From contig OZ251530.1 in the NCBI GenBank assembly GCA_965243095.1, positions 992,001 to 1,056,000 on the forward strand: a stretch of 64,000 nucleotides of DNA. Reading direction: 5' to 3'. The stretch comes from VXYL01 sp965243095 (GTDB taxonomy: Bacteria > Pseudomonadota > Gammaproteobacteria > Pseudomonadales > Azotimanducaceae). The translations under genes and the position numbers were made by a program. Positions 23,273 to 31,584 of this stretch are shown here, in pieces (within the stretch, counting starts at the first letter, position 1; each line of letters begins with the position of its first letter). The notes below the pieces were generated by a model. That model saw only the letters and a list, made by a program, of their open reading frames with translations. It did not search any database and was not told the DNA's origin.

Positions 23273-25571
23273 ATGTTCTTTCGCAATTGGTTGCTCGCGG
23301 TGGTCGCGGGCATCGTCTTGCTCGCGTTTCCGCGGTTCGGTTTCGCGGAAACCACGACGATTGAGGTTCCGCAAGGTACGGGCGTGTTCCCTACCGTCGG
23401 GCAGATCAAGTGCCTTGAAGAACTCGGTAGCGGGAGATTCTGCGCCGCCACCTACGAATGCGCCGACGACTCAGGGGAACTCTGGGGCGACTTCGCAAAC
23501 CACAACGGACGGCGAGCAATCGGCGCGACTTCGCCGGTGGCCAATCAACGCGATTGCGTGATCACCGTGGACGGCAAGGCTTCCGTGCGGTGGCTTACCG
23601 GATACAGACCGGCAGGAAGGGAAGGCGAGCTAGTGGGCTTGACGACTTCCGCCGAAGCGTTGCGGCCGGTTGTGCAGACGACCGGAACGGATGACGGCGG
23701 GCGAAGCCTGCTGCATTACATTCTTGAACGCCACGACACAACCCTTGCGGAGTTGGTTGCTGTGGACTATGTAGCGTGCGATGACGTCCGCTACTCCGAG
23801 CGCACACAATGCATCGAACGCGTCGTTGATAGGGCCCTTGACGACATAAACGACTACGTCGGCCTAGTTCCCAACAATGCGTTGACGCAGTGTTTGGTAA
23901 ACACTTGGGAAAATTATTGCCGATGGGCTAGGGAAGAACAACCTGCACGAGACAATACCGACACCGTTTGCGAAACCAACATGGAAACGGCACGCTGGCT
24001 ACTTAGGCCGCTCGCGGAAATTGATGCTACGATAAGGCGCGAGTCATGGAAGGCGGGCACGTCATGGAAGACGGAGTCACGGAGACGATAGCCGAGAAGT
24101 TTTCGGTTCTGGGTCGGATACTGAACGAACGCGACATGCGGCTGTGGGCGGCGGTGGAGGCTCGGTCGCTGGGACGCGGGGGAGTCACTTGGGTTTCGCA
24201 GGCGACGGGGATGTCGCGGAGCCGGATCCACGCGGGGCTTCGGGAGTTGGAGTCGGCGGGTCCGGGCGGGATCGAGGCGACGGCCCGGCAGCGGACGCCG
24301 GGCGCGGGCCGGAAGCGGGCGGAGGAGAAGGATCCGGGGCTGAAGGCGGCGCTGGACCGGCTGGTGGAGCCGACGACGCGGGGCGACCCGACGGGGCCGC
24401 TGCGGTGGACGACGCTGAGCGCGGCGCGCCTGTCGGCGGCGCTGGCGGAGCAGGGGCGCGCGGCGAGCGAGCGGACGGTGAACCGGCTGCTGCACGAGCA
24501 GGGGTACAGCCTGCAGTCGAACCGCAAGACGGTGGAGGGCCGGCAGCACCCGGACCGGGACCGGCAGTTCCGGCACGTCAACCGGAAGGCGGCGGAGTTC
24601 CAGCGGCGCGGCGACCCGGTGGTGTCGGTGGACACGAAGAAGAAGGAGCTGGTGGGCAACTTCCGCAACGGCGGGCGGGAGTGGCGGCCGAAGGGGGACC
24701 CGGAGCGGGTGCTCGTCCACGACTTCAAGGACGCGGAGCTGGGCAAGGCGATCCCGTACGGCGTCCACGACCTGGCGGCGAACAACGGCTGGGTGGGCGT
24801 GGGCGTGGACCACGACACGGCGTCGTTCGCCGCGCGGACGCTGGGGCGCTGGTGGGAGCGCATGGGGCGGGCGGCGTACCCCGACGCCCGGCGCCTGCTG
24901 GTCACCGCCGACGCCGGCGGCTCGAACGGGCACCGCAACCGGCTGTGGAAGGTGGAGCCGCAGCGCTTCGCGGACGACGCCGGCCTGGAGGTGTGGGTGT
25001 GCCACTTCCCGCCGGGAACCAGCAAGTGGAACAAGATCGAGCACCGCATGTTCTGCTGGATCACCGAGAACTGGCGCGGGCGCCCGCTGCTCAGCCGCGA
25101 GGCGGTGGTGGAACTGATCGCCAACACGACCACCGGGAAGGGACTTTCGATAAAGGCCGAACTGGACGAGGGCAGCTACCCCACCGGCGTCAAGGTGAGC
25201 GACGAGGAACTGGCCCGCGTCCGCATCCGCCGCTCGCCCTTCCACGGCGACTGGAACTATGTCATTCTCCCAAACAGAAAAACGACGAACTGTACCGTTT
25301 AATTTTGCGAGACGCCTTTAGGGGTGGGCGGTTTGTCGAAGGCAGCAACATTGAGTACGAGTGGTTTACGGCTTTCCGAGTCGCCACTGGGCCTGAAATA
25401 AATGAATATGGAAGAACCAACATCACTTTTGGGAACTACAACGAAAAAGTTGCAGATTTTCCATGCCGCGAACCTGCCGAGCAAGAGCTATCAAAGATGG
25501 GCATGGGAGTGCGCTATTGTGGCGACGAGTGCGACAATCCCAACGAATATGAACTAACTATCATGGAATAG
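23273..25571 (+). pseudogene. Secreted-protein gene split by an ISAzo13-like insertion
   Basis: The left part (23273 to about 24030) encodes a signal peptide (MFFRNWLLAVVAGIVLLAFPRFGFA) and about 230 residues with paired cysteines. The right part (about 25303-25571) encodes EYEWFTAFRVATGPEINEYG and ends VRYCGDECDNPNEYELTIME. Both parts share a lower-GC, less biased codon style than the transposase between them, which is why I read them as one gene. The exact junction is not resolved, since simple joining at a TA leaves the frame wrong, so further small changes are likely. Function unknown. The folded leader lies directly upstream. Confidence 0.6.
24046..25302 (+). CDS. ISAzo13-family DDE transposase
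   Basis: The 418-residue product has the ISAzo13 layout. A helical N-terminus (IAEKFSVLGRILNERDMRLW) is followed by an HTH (TWVSQATGMSRSRIHAGLRE) and a DDE core with DT in VVSVDTKKKE, D in LLVTADAGGSNG and E in KWNKIEHRMF. The end WNYVILPN is also family-like. An ATG at 24064 is an alternative start. The element seems to begin close before the gene (near 24026) and end at or just after its stop. Candidate ends (GCTACGATAAGGCG and, inverted, GGTACAGTTCGTCG) match at only 8 of 14 positions, so the borders are approximate. Confidence 0.88.
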   Translation: MEGGHVMEDGVTETIAEKFSVLGRILNERDMRLWAAVEARSLGRGGVTWVSQATGMSRSRIHAGLRELESAGPGGIEATARQRTPGAGRKRAEEKDPGLKAALDRLVEPTTRGDPTGPLRWTTLSAARLSAALAEQGRAASERTVNRLLHEQGYSLQSNRKTVEGRQHPDRDRQFRHVNRKAAEFQRRGDPVVSVDTKKKELVGNFRNGGREWRPKGDPERVLVHDFKDAELGKAIPYGVHDLAANNGWVGVGVDHDTASFAARTLGRWWERMGRAAYPDARRLLVTADAGGSNGHRNRLWKVEPQRFADDAGLEVWVCHFPPGTSKWNKIEHRMFCWITENWRGRPLLSREAVVELIANTTTGKGLSIKAELDEGSYPTGVKVSDEELARVRIRRSPFHGDWNYVILPNRKTTNCTV

Positions 25572-25639
25572 TTGGCGCAAGCGCCGGCGCGGGTAAATGG
25601 CAAGCCGCGCACGGCACCTGTGCTTTGCGCGAGAAGCCG

Positions 25640-27219
25640 TTACGCGGCCCGCTCCACCTCGAACGTGGCGATGTTGCGGGCCTCCCGGCTGAACTCCACG
25701 CCGATCAGGTGGATGGAACGGCCGCGGCGCCGGTGCTTGTCGGCGTAGCCTTTCTCCTTCGCCTGCGCCAGCGCCCACCCCGGGGGTTCGCCGTTCGTCA
25801 GCTTGAACTCGAACACGTAGACGCCTTTCCCGAAGCGCACCACCATGTCCGAGCGGCCGGCGCTGGAGCTCTCCTCCGCCACCAGGTCGAATCCCTGGGC
25901 GGCGAAGCAGGAGTACACGACGCTGGCGTAGTAGCCCTCGTAGGCCTCGATGTTGTTGTTGACGTGCCACTGGTGGGGCACGCCGGCGAACAGGCCGCGG
26001 AAGAACGCCTCCAGCCCCTCGAAGTCGTTGGCGGACAGCAATTCGCGCAGCGGGGCGTCGTCCGCCCGCCGCCGTGCGCCATCCGGCAGCAGCGCCATCA
26101 GCAGGCGCTCGTTCAGGCTTTGGCGAACCTCCTGGTTGGGAAAGCCCAGCCGGTAGCGGATGCGCCCGCCGCGCTTCTCCTCGCCGGCGATGGTGAGGTA
26201 GCCGGTTTGGAACAGCAGCGCCTCGACCGACATCTCGTCCACGTCGAAGGCGGAGAGCAGCGCTTCCGACCCGACCATGCTTTCCAAATCCAACGTGGGA
26301 ATCCCGCGCCGCAGCAGCGTGTCGACGAGGAAGCTCGGCGAGCTGGTCTCGAACCAGTGCGCGTTGAACTCGCGGCTGTCGAACAGCAGCAGGATGTCGA
26401 ACGGGTTGTACACCTTCTCCTCTTCCCCGCCACCTCGCCAGTTGTAGCCGTTGTACCAGCGGCGCACCTCCTTCCGGTCCAAGCCCGGCAGCTCCGGCGC
26501 GAACACCTCGTCCAAGTCCCGCTCCGTGTAGCCGCAGATGGCGGAGTAGCGCGGATCCAAGGTGATGTTCATGAGGTTGTTCAAGCCGGAAAACGGGCTG
26601 GCGTTTGAAAACTTGCTAACACCCGCCAGCAAGGCGAAATGGACGTGCGCGTCGCAGTCCTTGATGACCGAGTACAGGCCGTGCAGGAAGCCGCGGTTGG
26701 CGCGGGCGACTTCCGGGGTGCCCAACGCATCAAGGATCGGCTTGTCGTATTCGTCCACCAAAACCACCACCCGCCGTCCGCTACGTTCGTGCAGCTCGGC
26801 GATCAACCGGCGAAAACGGGCGGGAGCGCTGCCGTCGCCGGCGGGTGCGCCGGCGCGCGTCTCGATGGCCTCCAATTGGGCTGCGGTCTGCTGCTTCAGG
26901 AAGTCGGGGTTGCGAAATCGCCGGTGCCGAAATCCAGCCGCAGCACGGGGTGCGTCCGGCCCCAGTCCCACCGCTCGTGGATGGCCAGCCCGCGGAACAG
27001 CGCCTCGCTGCCCTCGAACAACTCCTTGATCGTGTCCAGCAGCAGGCTCTTGCCGAAGCGTCGCGGGCGGGAGAGGAAGTAGTGCTTGCCGCCTTCCACG
27101 AGCCGGCGAACAAAATCCGTTTTGTCGACGTAGTAGCAGCCATCCTCGCGGATTTCCCGAAAGGTTTGAATGCCGATGGGCAGCTTGCGCCGAACGGCGC
27201 TCTCGCCGGATGCGGTCAT
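25640..27219 (-). pseudogene. AAA-ATPase-like / PD-(D/E)XK family gene with one frameshift
   Basis: Read from the ATG at 27219, the frame gives the AAA-ATPase-like opening (KLPIGIQTFREIREDGCYYV, then FLSRPRRFGKSLLLDT with the Walker A) and stops at about 26896. The remainder continues in another frame: LVDEYDKPILDALG (Walker B), then the C-terminal nuclease-like region YVFEFKLTNGEPPGWALAQ (E-x-K). Adding one C near 26913 (TTCGC to TTCCGC) would join both parts into about 525 residues, the family's usual length. Proteins of this PF09820/PF08011 type are common in repeat-rich genomes and their role is not established. Either a recent single-base loss or an assembly error. Confidence 0.8.
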
Positions 27220-27317
27220 GGGCGCACCATAGCCCTTGGCCGAAAGGCAGTCAAAGGCAGGGAGGTTCGCCTTGCAGGAACGCGCCGCCCAGCCGTCCGA
27301 ATTGGCCAACACGCAGG

Positions 27318-27355
27318 TACTCGGAAGCAAGTCGGAAGCGCAGTGCTTCCGAGTA
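27318..27355. terminator. Hairpin with perfect 11-bp arms
   Basis: TACTCGGAAGC (27318-27328) and GCTTCCGAGTA (27345-27355) pair across a 16-base loop. It lies just past the end of the truncated regulator gene (minus strand) and ahead of the frameshifted ATPase gene, so it could end the first transcript. No T-run is present. Confidence 0.45.
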
Positions 27356-27369
27356 GCTCGCGCTGAACG

Positions 27370-28167
27370 TCAGGCCATCAAGTAGTAGCGGCGGCGCGGG
27401 TCGTTGACGCCGGAGCCGACCTCGCGCACCTGCCCTTGTTCCACCAACCGCTTCAGCCGCGTGCGGGTCGTGCGCGGCGTACGCTTTATGGCCGCCGCCA
27501 ATTGCCTTGTGGAAAGGCCGTCTTGCACGCGCAAAGCGCTCAGCAGGCGGGCGTCCACATCGTCCACCGCCGACGCGGGGCCGGAGACGCCCAGCGTTAC
27601 GCGGAAGCGTCCGGCGAGTTCCTCGAACACCGGGTGCGGACAACCGGCCTCGTCGCAGGCGGCGATCATGCGCTGCACACCGCTGCCCCAGTTCTCCATC
27701 AAGCCGAGTTCGTGGAACACGCGCGCGATCACGCGATTGCGAAGCTTGGACACGCCCAACAGCAAATCATCAATCGTGAGGCCAAACGGCAGCAACCCCG
27801 GGCTTTCCACTTCCACTCGGTTTGCAAAGACCGCAACTCGTACCGGGCCGCCGCCCTGGGCGTAGTCCGCGTGCGCCACCGCGTTGACGATGGCCTCGCG
27901 CACGGCCACCGGCGGCACATTCCAGCGATCCTGTCGCCGCAAGCCATCGATGCGCGCGCCGCACGACAGGTGCTCAACGACGAACTCCGTCGCCTGCCCC
28001 ACCAGCGCGGACGCATGGCCGCGAATGTCGCGTTGATCGGCGATATGTACTCGATTGGCGCCGCGGAACCGACCCGCTTGTATCCAAGCGTCCGGGAAGT
28101 GGCGCTCCTTTTCGTTGCCGAACAACAAGACGCCCCCGCTGAGGGCTCTATGCGCCGTTTGCTGCAT
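27370..28167 (-). pseudogene. Truncated transcriptional regulator (AlbA_2/HATPase_c_4 type) lacking its N-terminus
   Basis: The readable 265 residues begin near the middle of the family: GVLLFGNEKERHFPDAWIQA, then an HSP90-like ATPase part (PVAVREAIVNAVAHADYAQG and GLMENWGSGVQRMI). A C-terminal winged helix follows (LSTRQLAAAIKRTPRTTRTR). Full-length relatives carry an N-terminal AlbA_2 domain of about 150-200 residues that is missing here. Just upstream the frame turns into arginine-rich non-native sequence and then meets the end of the methyltransferase gene at 28247. It is probably a remnant left by a rearrangement, although an internal start could still yield a protein. Confidence 0.65.
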
Positions 28168-28246
28168 ATGCCCGCGGGCACAGTGTACTCGCCTGCGCTG
28201 GTCCACTTGCGGCGGTGGCGTTCGCGGCCGCCAACACCGCTCGCAC

Positions 28247-29188
28247 CTACGGGAGGCCGCCGCCGCGCCCACGGCTGGCCACCGCCGTGACGCCGAACGC
28301 TGGCGCGTGGCGGCGCACGTTCTCGAAGCCGGCTTCCTGCAATCGCCGCACGACGCCGGTGGTGGTTTTGGCGCCCATGCCGGATTGCGGATCGCCGACG
28401 TAGTGGAATAGGCGGCCGCCCGGTTTCAACACGCGGCGGAGCTGCCGGTAGAAGGCGCCCGAGTACAACGCGCCGGCAAGCTGCATGGTGGGCGGGTCGT
28501 GGAGCACGGCGGAGAACGCGCCGGTTTCCCAGCCGGCGGCCAGTTCGGCCACGTCCCCGATGACGATCTCGATGTTGGGGCTTGCGAACAACTCCCGTGA
28601 CCACGGGTTCAGCCGCGCCAGGTCGATGGCCGACGGGTCCAGCTCCACCGTGAGCACCTCGCGCCGCGTTCGCGCCAGCTCGATGGCCGTGTAGCCGAGG
28701 CCCGTGGCGGTGTCCAACACCCGCCCGCGGCCGCCGCCGAGCGCACGCACCTTGGCGCGGGTGTCCGCCAGCGGCGTTGTGTCGCGGATGCGGTGCATCG
28801 TGAAGCCCGCCACCAGCGTGGTCGGCGCTTCGTTCGTGGGCAGCAGCGAGCGCGTCCAGCCGGTGGTGGCGGAGAACAGCGCCACGGCTTGGGGTTCGCC
28901 ATCGACGATACGGAAGCACTTGTTCGGATCGCCGGCGACCTTGGCTAACGCGGCGGCCGGCAACGCTGCCGTGCCGATTCGCGCCGCGCCTCGTTCGATA
29001 CGCACGGTGGTTTCGCTGCGCCCCAAGTTTAGGCTGACAACCGCCTCGGCAAGACCATCCCGAACCGCCGCGAGCAGCGCGTTTGCTTCCGCGTGGGTCA
29101 GCAGCGGCGCTTGCTCGCCATCGTCCTGTGCAATGTCCGCCTCTCTCACTTTCACGTTGACGACTCGCACTTCCTTCGCGAACACCAC
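28247..29188 (-). CDS. SAM-dependent methyltransferase of the COG2521 type
   Basis: The 313-residue product has a Rossmann methyltransferase core: motif I VLDTATGLGYTAIELA, motif II LTVELDPSAIDLARLNPWSR, and VLHDPPTMQLAGALYSGAF in the motif IV position. The usual RRVLKPGGRLFHYVGDPQSG follows. This wording (TGLGYTAIE, LNPWSRELF, HDPP) is that of the predicted methyltransferases grouped in COG2521, known mainly from archaea. The substrate is not known. The N-terminal 130 residues carry an additional domain. A GTG start at 29188 is the likely start. Confidence 0.8.
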   Translation of the reverse strand: MVFAKEVRVVNVKVREADIAQDDGEQAPLLTHAEANALLAAVRDGLAEAVVSLNLGRSETTVRIERGAARIGTAALPAAALAKVAGDPNKCFRIVDGEPQAVALFSATTGWTRSLLPTNEAPTTLVAGFTMHRIRDTTPLADTRAKVRALGGGRGRVLDTATGLGYTAIELARTRREVLTVELDPSAIDLARLNPWSRELFASPNIEIVIGDVAELAAGWETGAFSAVLHDPPTMQLAGALYSGAFYRQLRRVLKPGGRLFHYVGDPQSGMGAKTTTGVVRRLQEAGFENVRRHAPAFGVTAVASRGRGGGLP

Positions 29189-29281
29189 GGATCGTGTCGG
29201 GAACTCGGATTGATCGAAGCGACTAACTCTGTTGTTCGCTGCTGTCCCAAACCGGCAACGGAATCCCCCTCGGCTGCCGCC

Positions 29282-30499
29282 TCAATCGAACCGGGCGGCG
29301 TCGCCGATCACGCCATCCTCCCGCAGCGCCGCCAAGTCGTCTTGCGCCAGTCCCAGTTCCGCGCCGAGCACCTCGTCCGTGTGCTCGCCGAGGCGTGGCG
29401 GCGGCGTCATCGGCACCTCGGATTCCGAAAGCCGCGGCGCGAAGCCGAGCATGGGCACCTTGCCATGCACCGGCAGGTCCAGCTCCTGCACGAAGCCGCG
29501 CTCGCGCAGGTGCCGGTCGTGGTGCAGCTCGGCCGTGTCGAGGCAGGCCGAGCAGGGTACGCCGGCGGCGGCGATGGCCTCCATCGCCTCGTACTTGGTA
29601 CGGGCGCGGGTGAAGGCGGCGACTTCCTCGTACAGCGCCGCGCCGTTCTCGATGCGCCCACGGGTGGTGGCGAAGCGCTCGTCGATGAGCAGGTCGGCGC
29701 GGTCGATGGCCGCGCAGAGGCCGTCCCAGTGCCCTTGGTTCACGGGCATGAGGTAGATGTAGTCGTTCGGGCCGAACGGCTTGCAGGGATAGATGTTCAC
29801 CGGCGGCAAACCGCCGGCGTTGCCGGTGCGCGGCGTCGCCTTGGTGCCCCACGCGGAGCCGATGAAGGCGCGCGTGCGGACGAAGTAGGCCATCGCCTCC
29901 TGCATGGAGACTTCGATGTGCTGCCCGCGACCGGTGCGCAGACGCTGCACATACGCGGCCAGAATGGCCATCGCCGCCTGCACGCCGGTGCCGGCGTCGC
30001 CGGTGGTGGGGCCGGGCATCATCGGCGGGCCGTCCGCTTCGCCGGTGATGGAGAACGCGCCGGCGGCCGCTTGCGCCACCATGTCCATGCAGCGATAGCC
30101 GGAATACGGGCCGCTGACGCCGAAGCCCTTGATGCGGGCGTAGATGATCTCCGGCTTCACGGCGCGCAACGCCTCGTAGCCGATGTCCAGCCGTTCCACA
30201 ACCCCGGGGCCGTAGTTCTCCACGAACACGTCGAAACCGGGCGCGAGTTCGAGCAGCAGCTCGCGCCCGCGCTTACTGCGCAGATCCAACGCCACGCTGC
30301 GCTTGTTGGCGTTCCAAGCGCAGAAGTAGGCGGAGTAGTCCTTGTTGGTGGAGCGGCCGACGCCGCGGCCGGGGTCGCCGTATTCGGGCGCTTCCACCTT
30401 CACCACGTCCGCGCCGAGCCACGCCAGCGCTTGCGTACACGAGGTGCCGGCCTCGTACTGGGTCATGTCGAGGACTCTTACGCCATCCAGAGCAGGCAT
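29282..30499 (-). CDS. CaiB/BaiF-family CoA-transferase
   Basis: Class III CoA-transferases move CoA between carboxylic acids through an aspartyl-CoA intermediate. The 405-residue product begins MPALDGVRVLDMTQYEAGT and carries the expected LGADVVKVEAPEYGDPGR. The active-site aspartate lies in YRCMDMVAQAAAG. Length and motifs fit formyl-CoA transferase relatives, but the acids used cannot be told. It is divergent from map with 164 bases between. It does not resemble the AMACR-like gene at 49444 beyond the fold. Confidence 0.9.
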   Translation of the reverse strand: MPALDGVRVLDMTQYEAGTSCTQALAWLGADVVKVEAPEYGDPGRGVGRSTNKDYSAYFCAWNANKRSVALDLRSKRGRELLLELAPGFDVFVENYGPGVVERLDIGYEALRAVKPEIIYARIKGFGVSGPYSGYRCMDMVAQAAAGAFSITGEADGPPMMPGPTTGDAGTGVQAAMAILAAYVQRLRTGRGQHIEVSMQEAMAYFVRTRAFIGSAWGTKATPRTGNAGGLPPVNIYPCKPFGPNDYIYLMPVNQGHWDGLCAAIDRADLLIDERFATTRGRIENGAALYEEVAAFTRARTKYEAMEAIAAAGVPCSACLDTAELHHDRHLRERGFVQELDLPVHGKVPMLGFAPRLSESEVPMTPPPRLGEHTDEVLGAELGLAQDDLAALREDGVIGDAARFD

Positions 30500-30663
30500 G
30501 AAAGGTCGTCTCCTTGAAATCGAACGGGTTGTGTGCGGCACCAACATCGCGCTTCACGGCGACACTGTAACGCAATGCGCGGCAAATCGGCACTGGCGAG
30601 CGGGGCATGTGCAACGGCCGGTTCGGTCGCAAGCGGCGGCGCGGTAGCGCATACTTCGCCGCC

Positions 30664-31581
30664 ATGTCCTTTTTTAGGGGAAGATCGAAGGGTGGCCGGC
30701 GGGCGGCGGACGGGGCGTTGCCGCAGGGTGTGGCCGAGTCGGAAGCCGTCAGCGCGGCTGGCGGCGAGGAGGAAGCGCCACCGCAGGGCGGTGGCGTGGT
30801 GCCGAAGACGCCGGACGAGATCGAGAAGATGCGCGTGGCCGGGCGCCATGCGGCCAGCGTGTTGGAGATGATCGGCGAGCATGTGCGGGCGGGCGTCTCC
30901 ACGGAGGAGCTCGATCGGATTTGCCACGATTACATCGTCCGCGATTTGCAGTGCGAGCCGGCGTGTTTGCACTATGGCGGGGGGGAGGATCAGCCGCCGT
31001 TTCCGAAGTCCATCTGCACGTCCGTCAATCATGTGATTTGCCATGGGATTCCCTCGCCGAAGAAGGTGCTGCGGGCGGGCGACATCGTCAACATCGACGT
31101 GACGGTGCGCAAAGACGGCTTCCACGGCGACACCAGCAAGATGTTCGTCATCGGCAAACCCAGCGTGCTTGCCAAACGGTTGGTGGACGTGGCGCAGGAG
31201 TGCCTCTACGAGGGCATCCGGGCGGTGCGCCCGGGCGCCCGCTTGGGCGACATCGGCCACGCCGTCTCCCGCCTCGCCCACGCGCATCGCTTCTCGGTGG
31301 TGCGGGAGTATTGCGGGCACGGCATCGGCGCGTTGTTCCACGACGATCCACAAATAATGCACTACGGCAAGCCGGGCGAAGGCGAGGAGATACAGGCCGG
31401 CACGACCTTCACCATCGAGCCGATGATCAACGCCGGCAAGCGCCACACGCGGGTGCTGCCGGACAAGTGGACGGTGGTCACCCGCGATCACAAGCTCTCG
31501 GCGCAGTGGGAGCACACGCTGCTGGTCACGGCGGACGGCGTCGAGGTGTTGACGCGGCGCGCCGAAGAAGCCGGGATCTGA
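30664..31581 (+). CDS. map: Type I methionine aminopeptidase
   Basis: Removes the initiator methionine from new proteins. The 305-residue product has all five metal ligands: aspartates in NIDVTV and GDTSKMF, histidine in GHGIGALFH, and glutamates in TIEPMI and WEHTLL. There is an N-terminal extension of about 45 residues rich in glycine and acidic residues before the usual TPDEIEKMRVAGRHAA. It may be linker-like. The ATG at 30664 follows a weak site. It is the first of a tight run with glnD starting 3 bases after the stop. Confidence 0.93.
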   Translation: MSFFRGRSKGGRRAADGALPQGVAESEAVSAAGGEEEAPPQGGGVVPKTPDEIEKMRVAGRHAASVLEMIGEHVRAGVSTEELDRICHDYIVRDLQCEPACLHYGGGEDQPPFPKSICTSVNHVICHGIPSPKKVLRAGDIVNIDVTVRKDGFHGDTSKMFVIGKPSVLAKRLVDVAQECLYEGIRAVRPGARLGDIGHAVSRLAHAHRFSVVREYCGHGIGALFHDDPQIMHYGKPGEGEEIQAGTTFTIEPMINAGKRHTRVLPDKWTVVTRDHKLSAQWEHTLLVTADGVEVLTRRAEEAGI

Positions 31582-31584
31582 TAA

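Noticed and set aside
24020..25310. Simple TA-duplication borders for the ISAzo13-like element
   Set aside because: Joining the flanks at TA gives an early stop, and the end match is weak, so I give approximate borders only.
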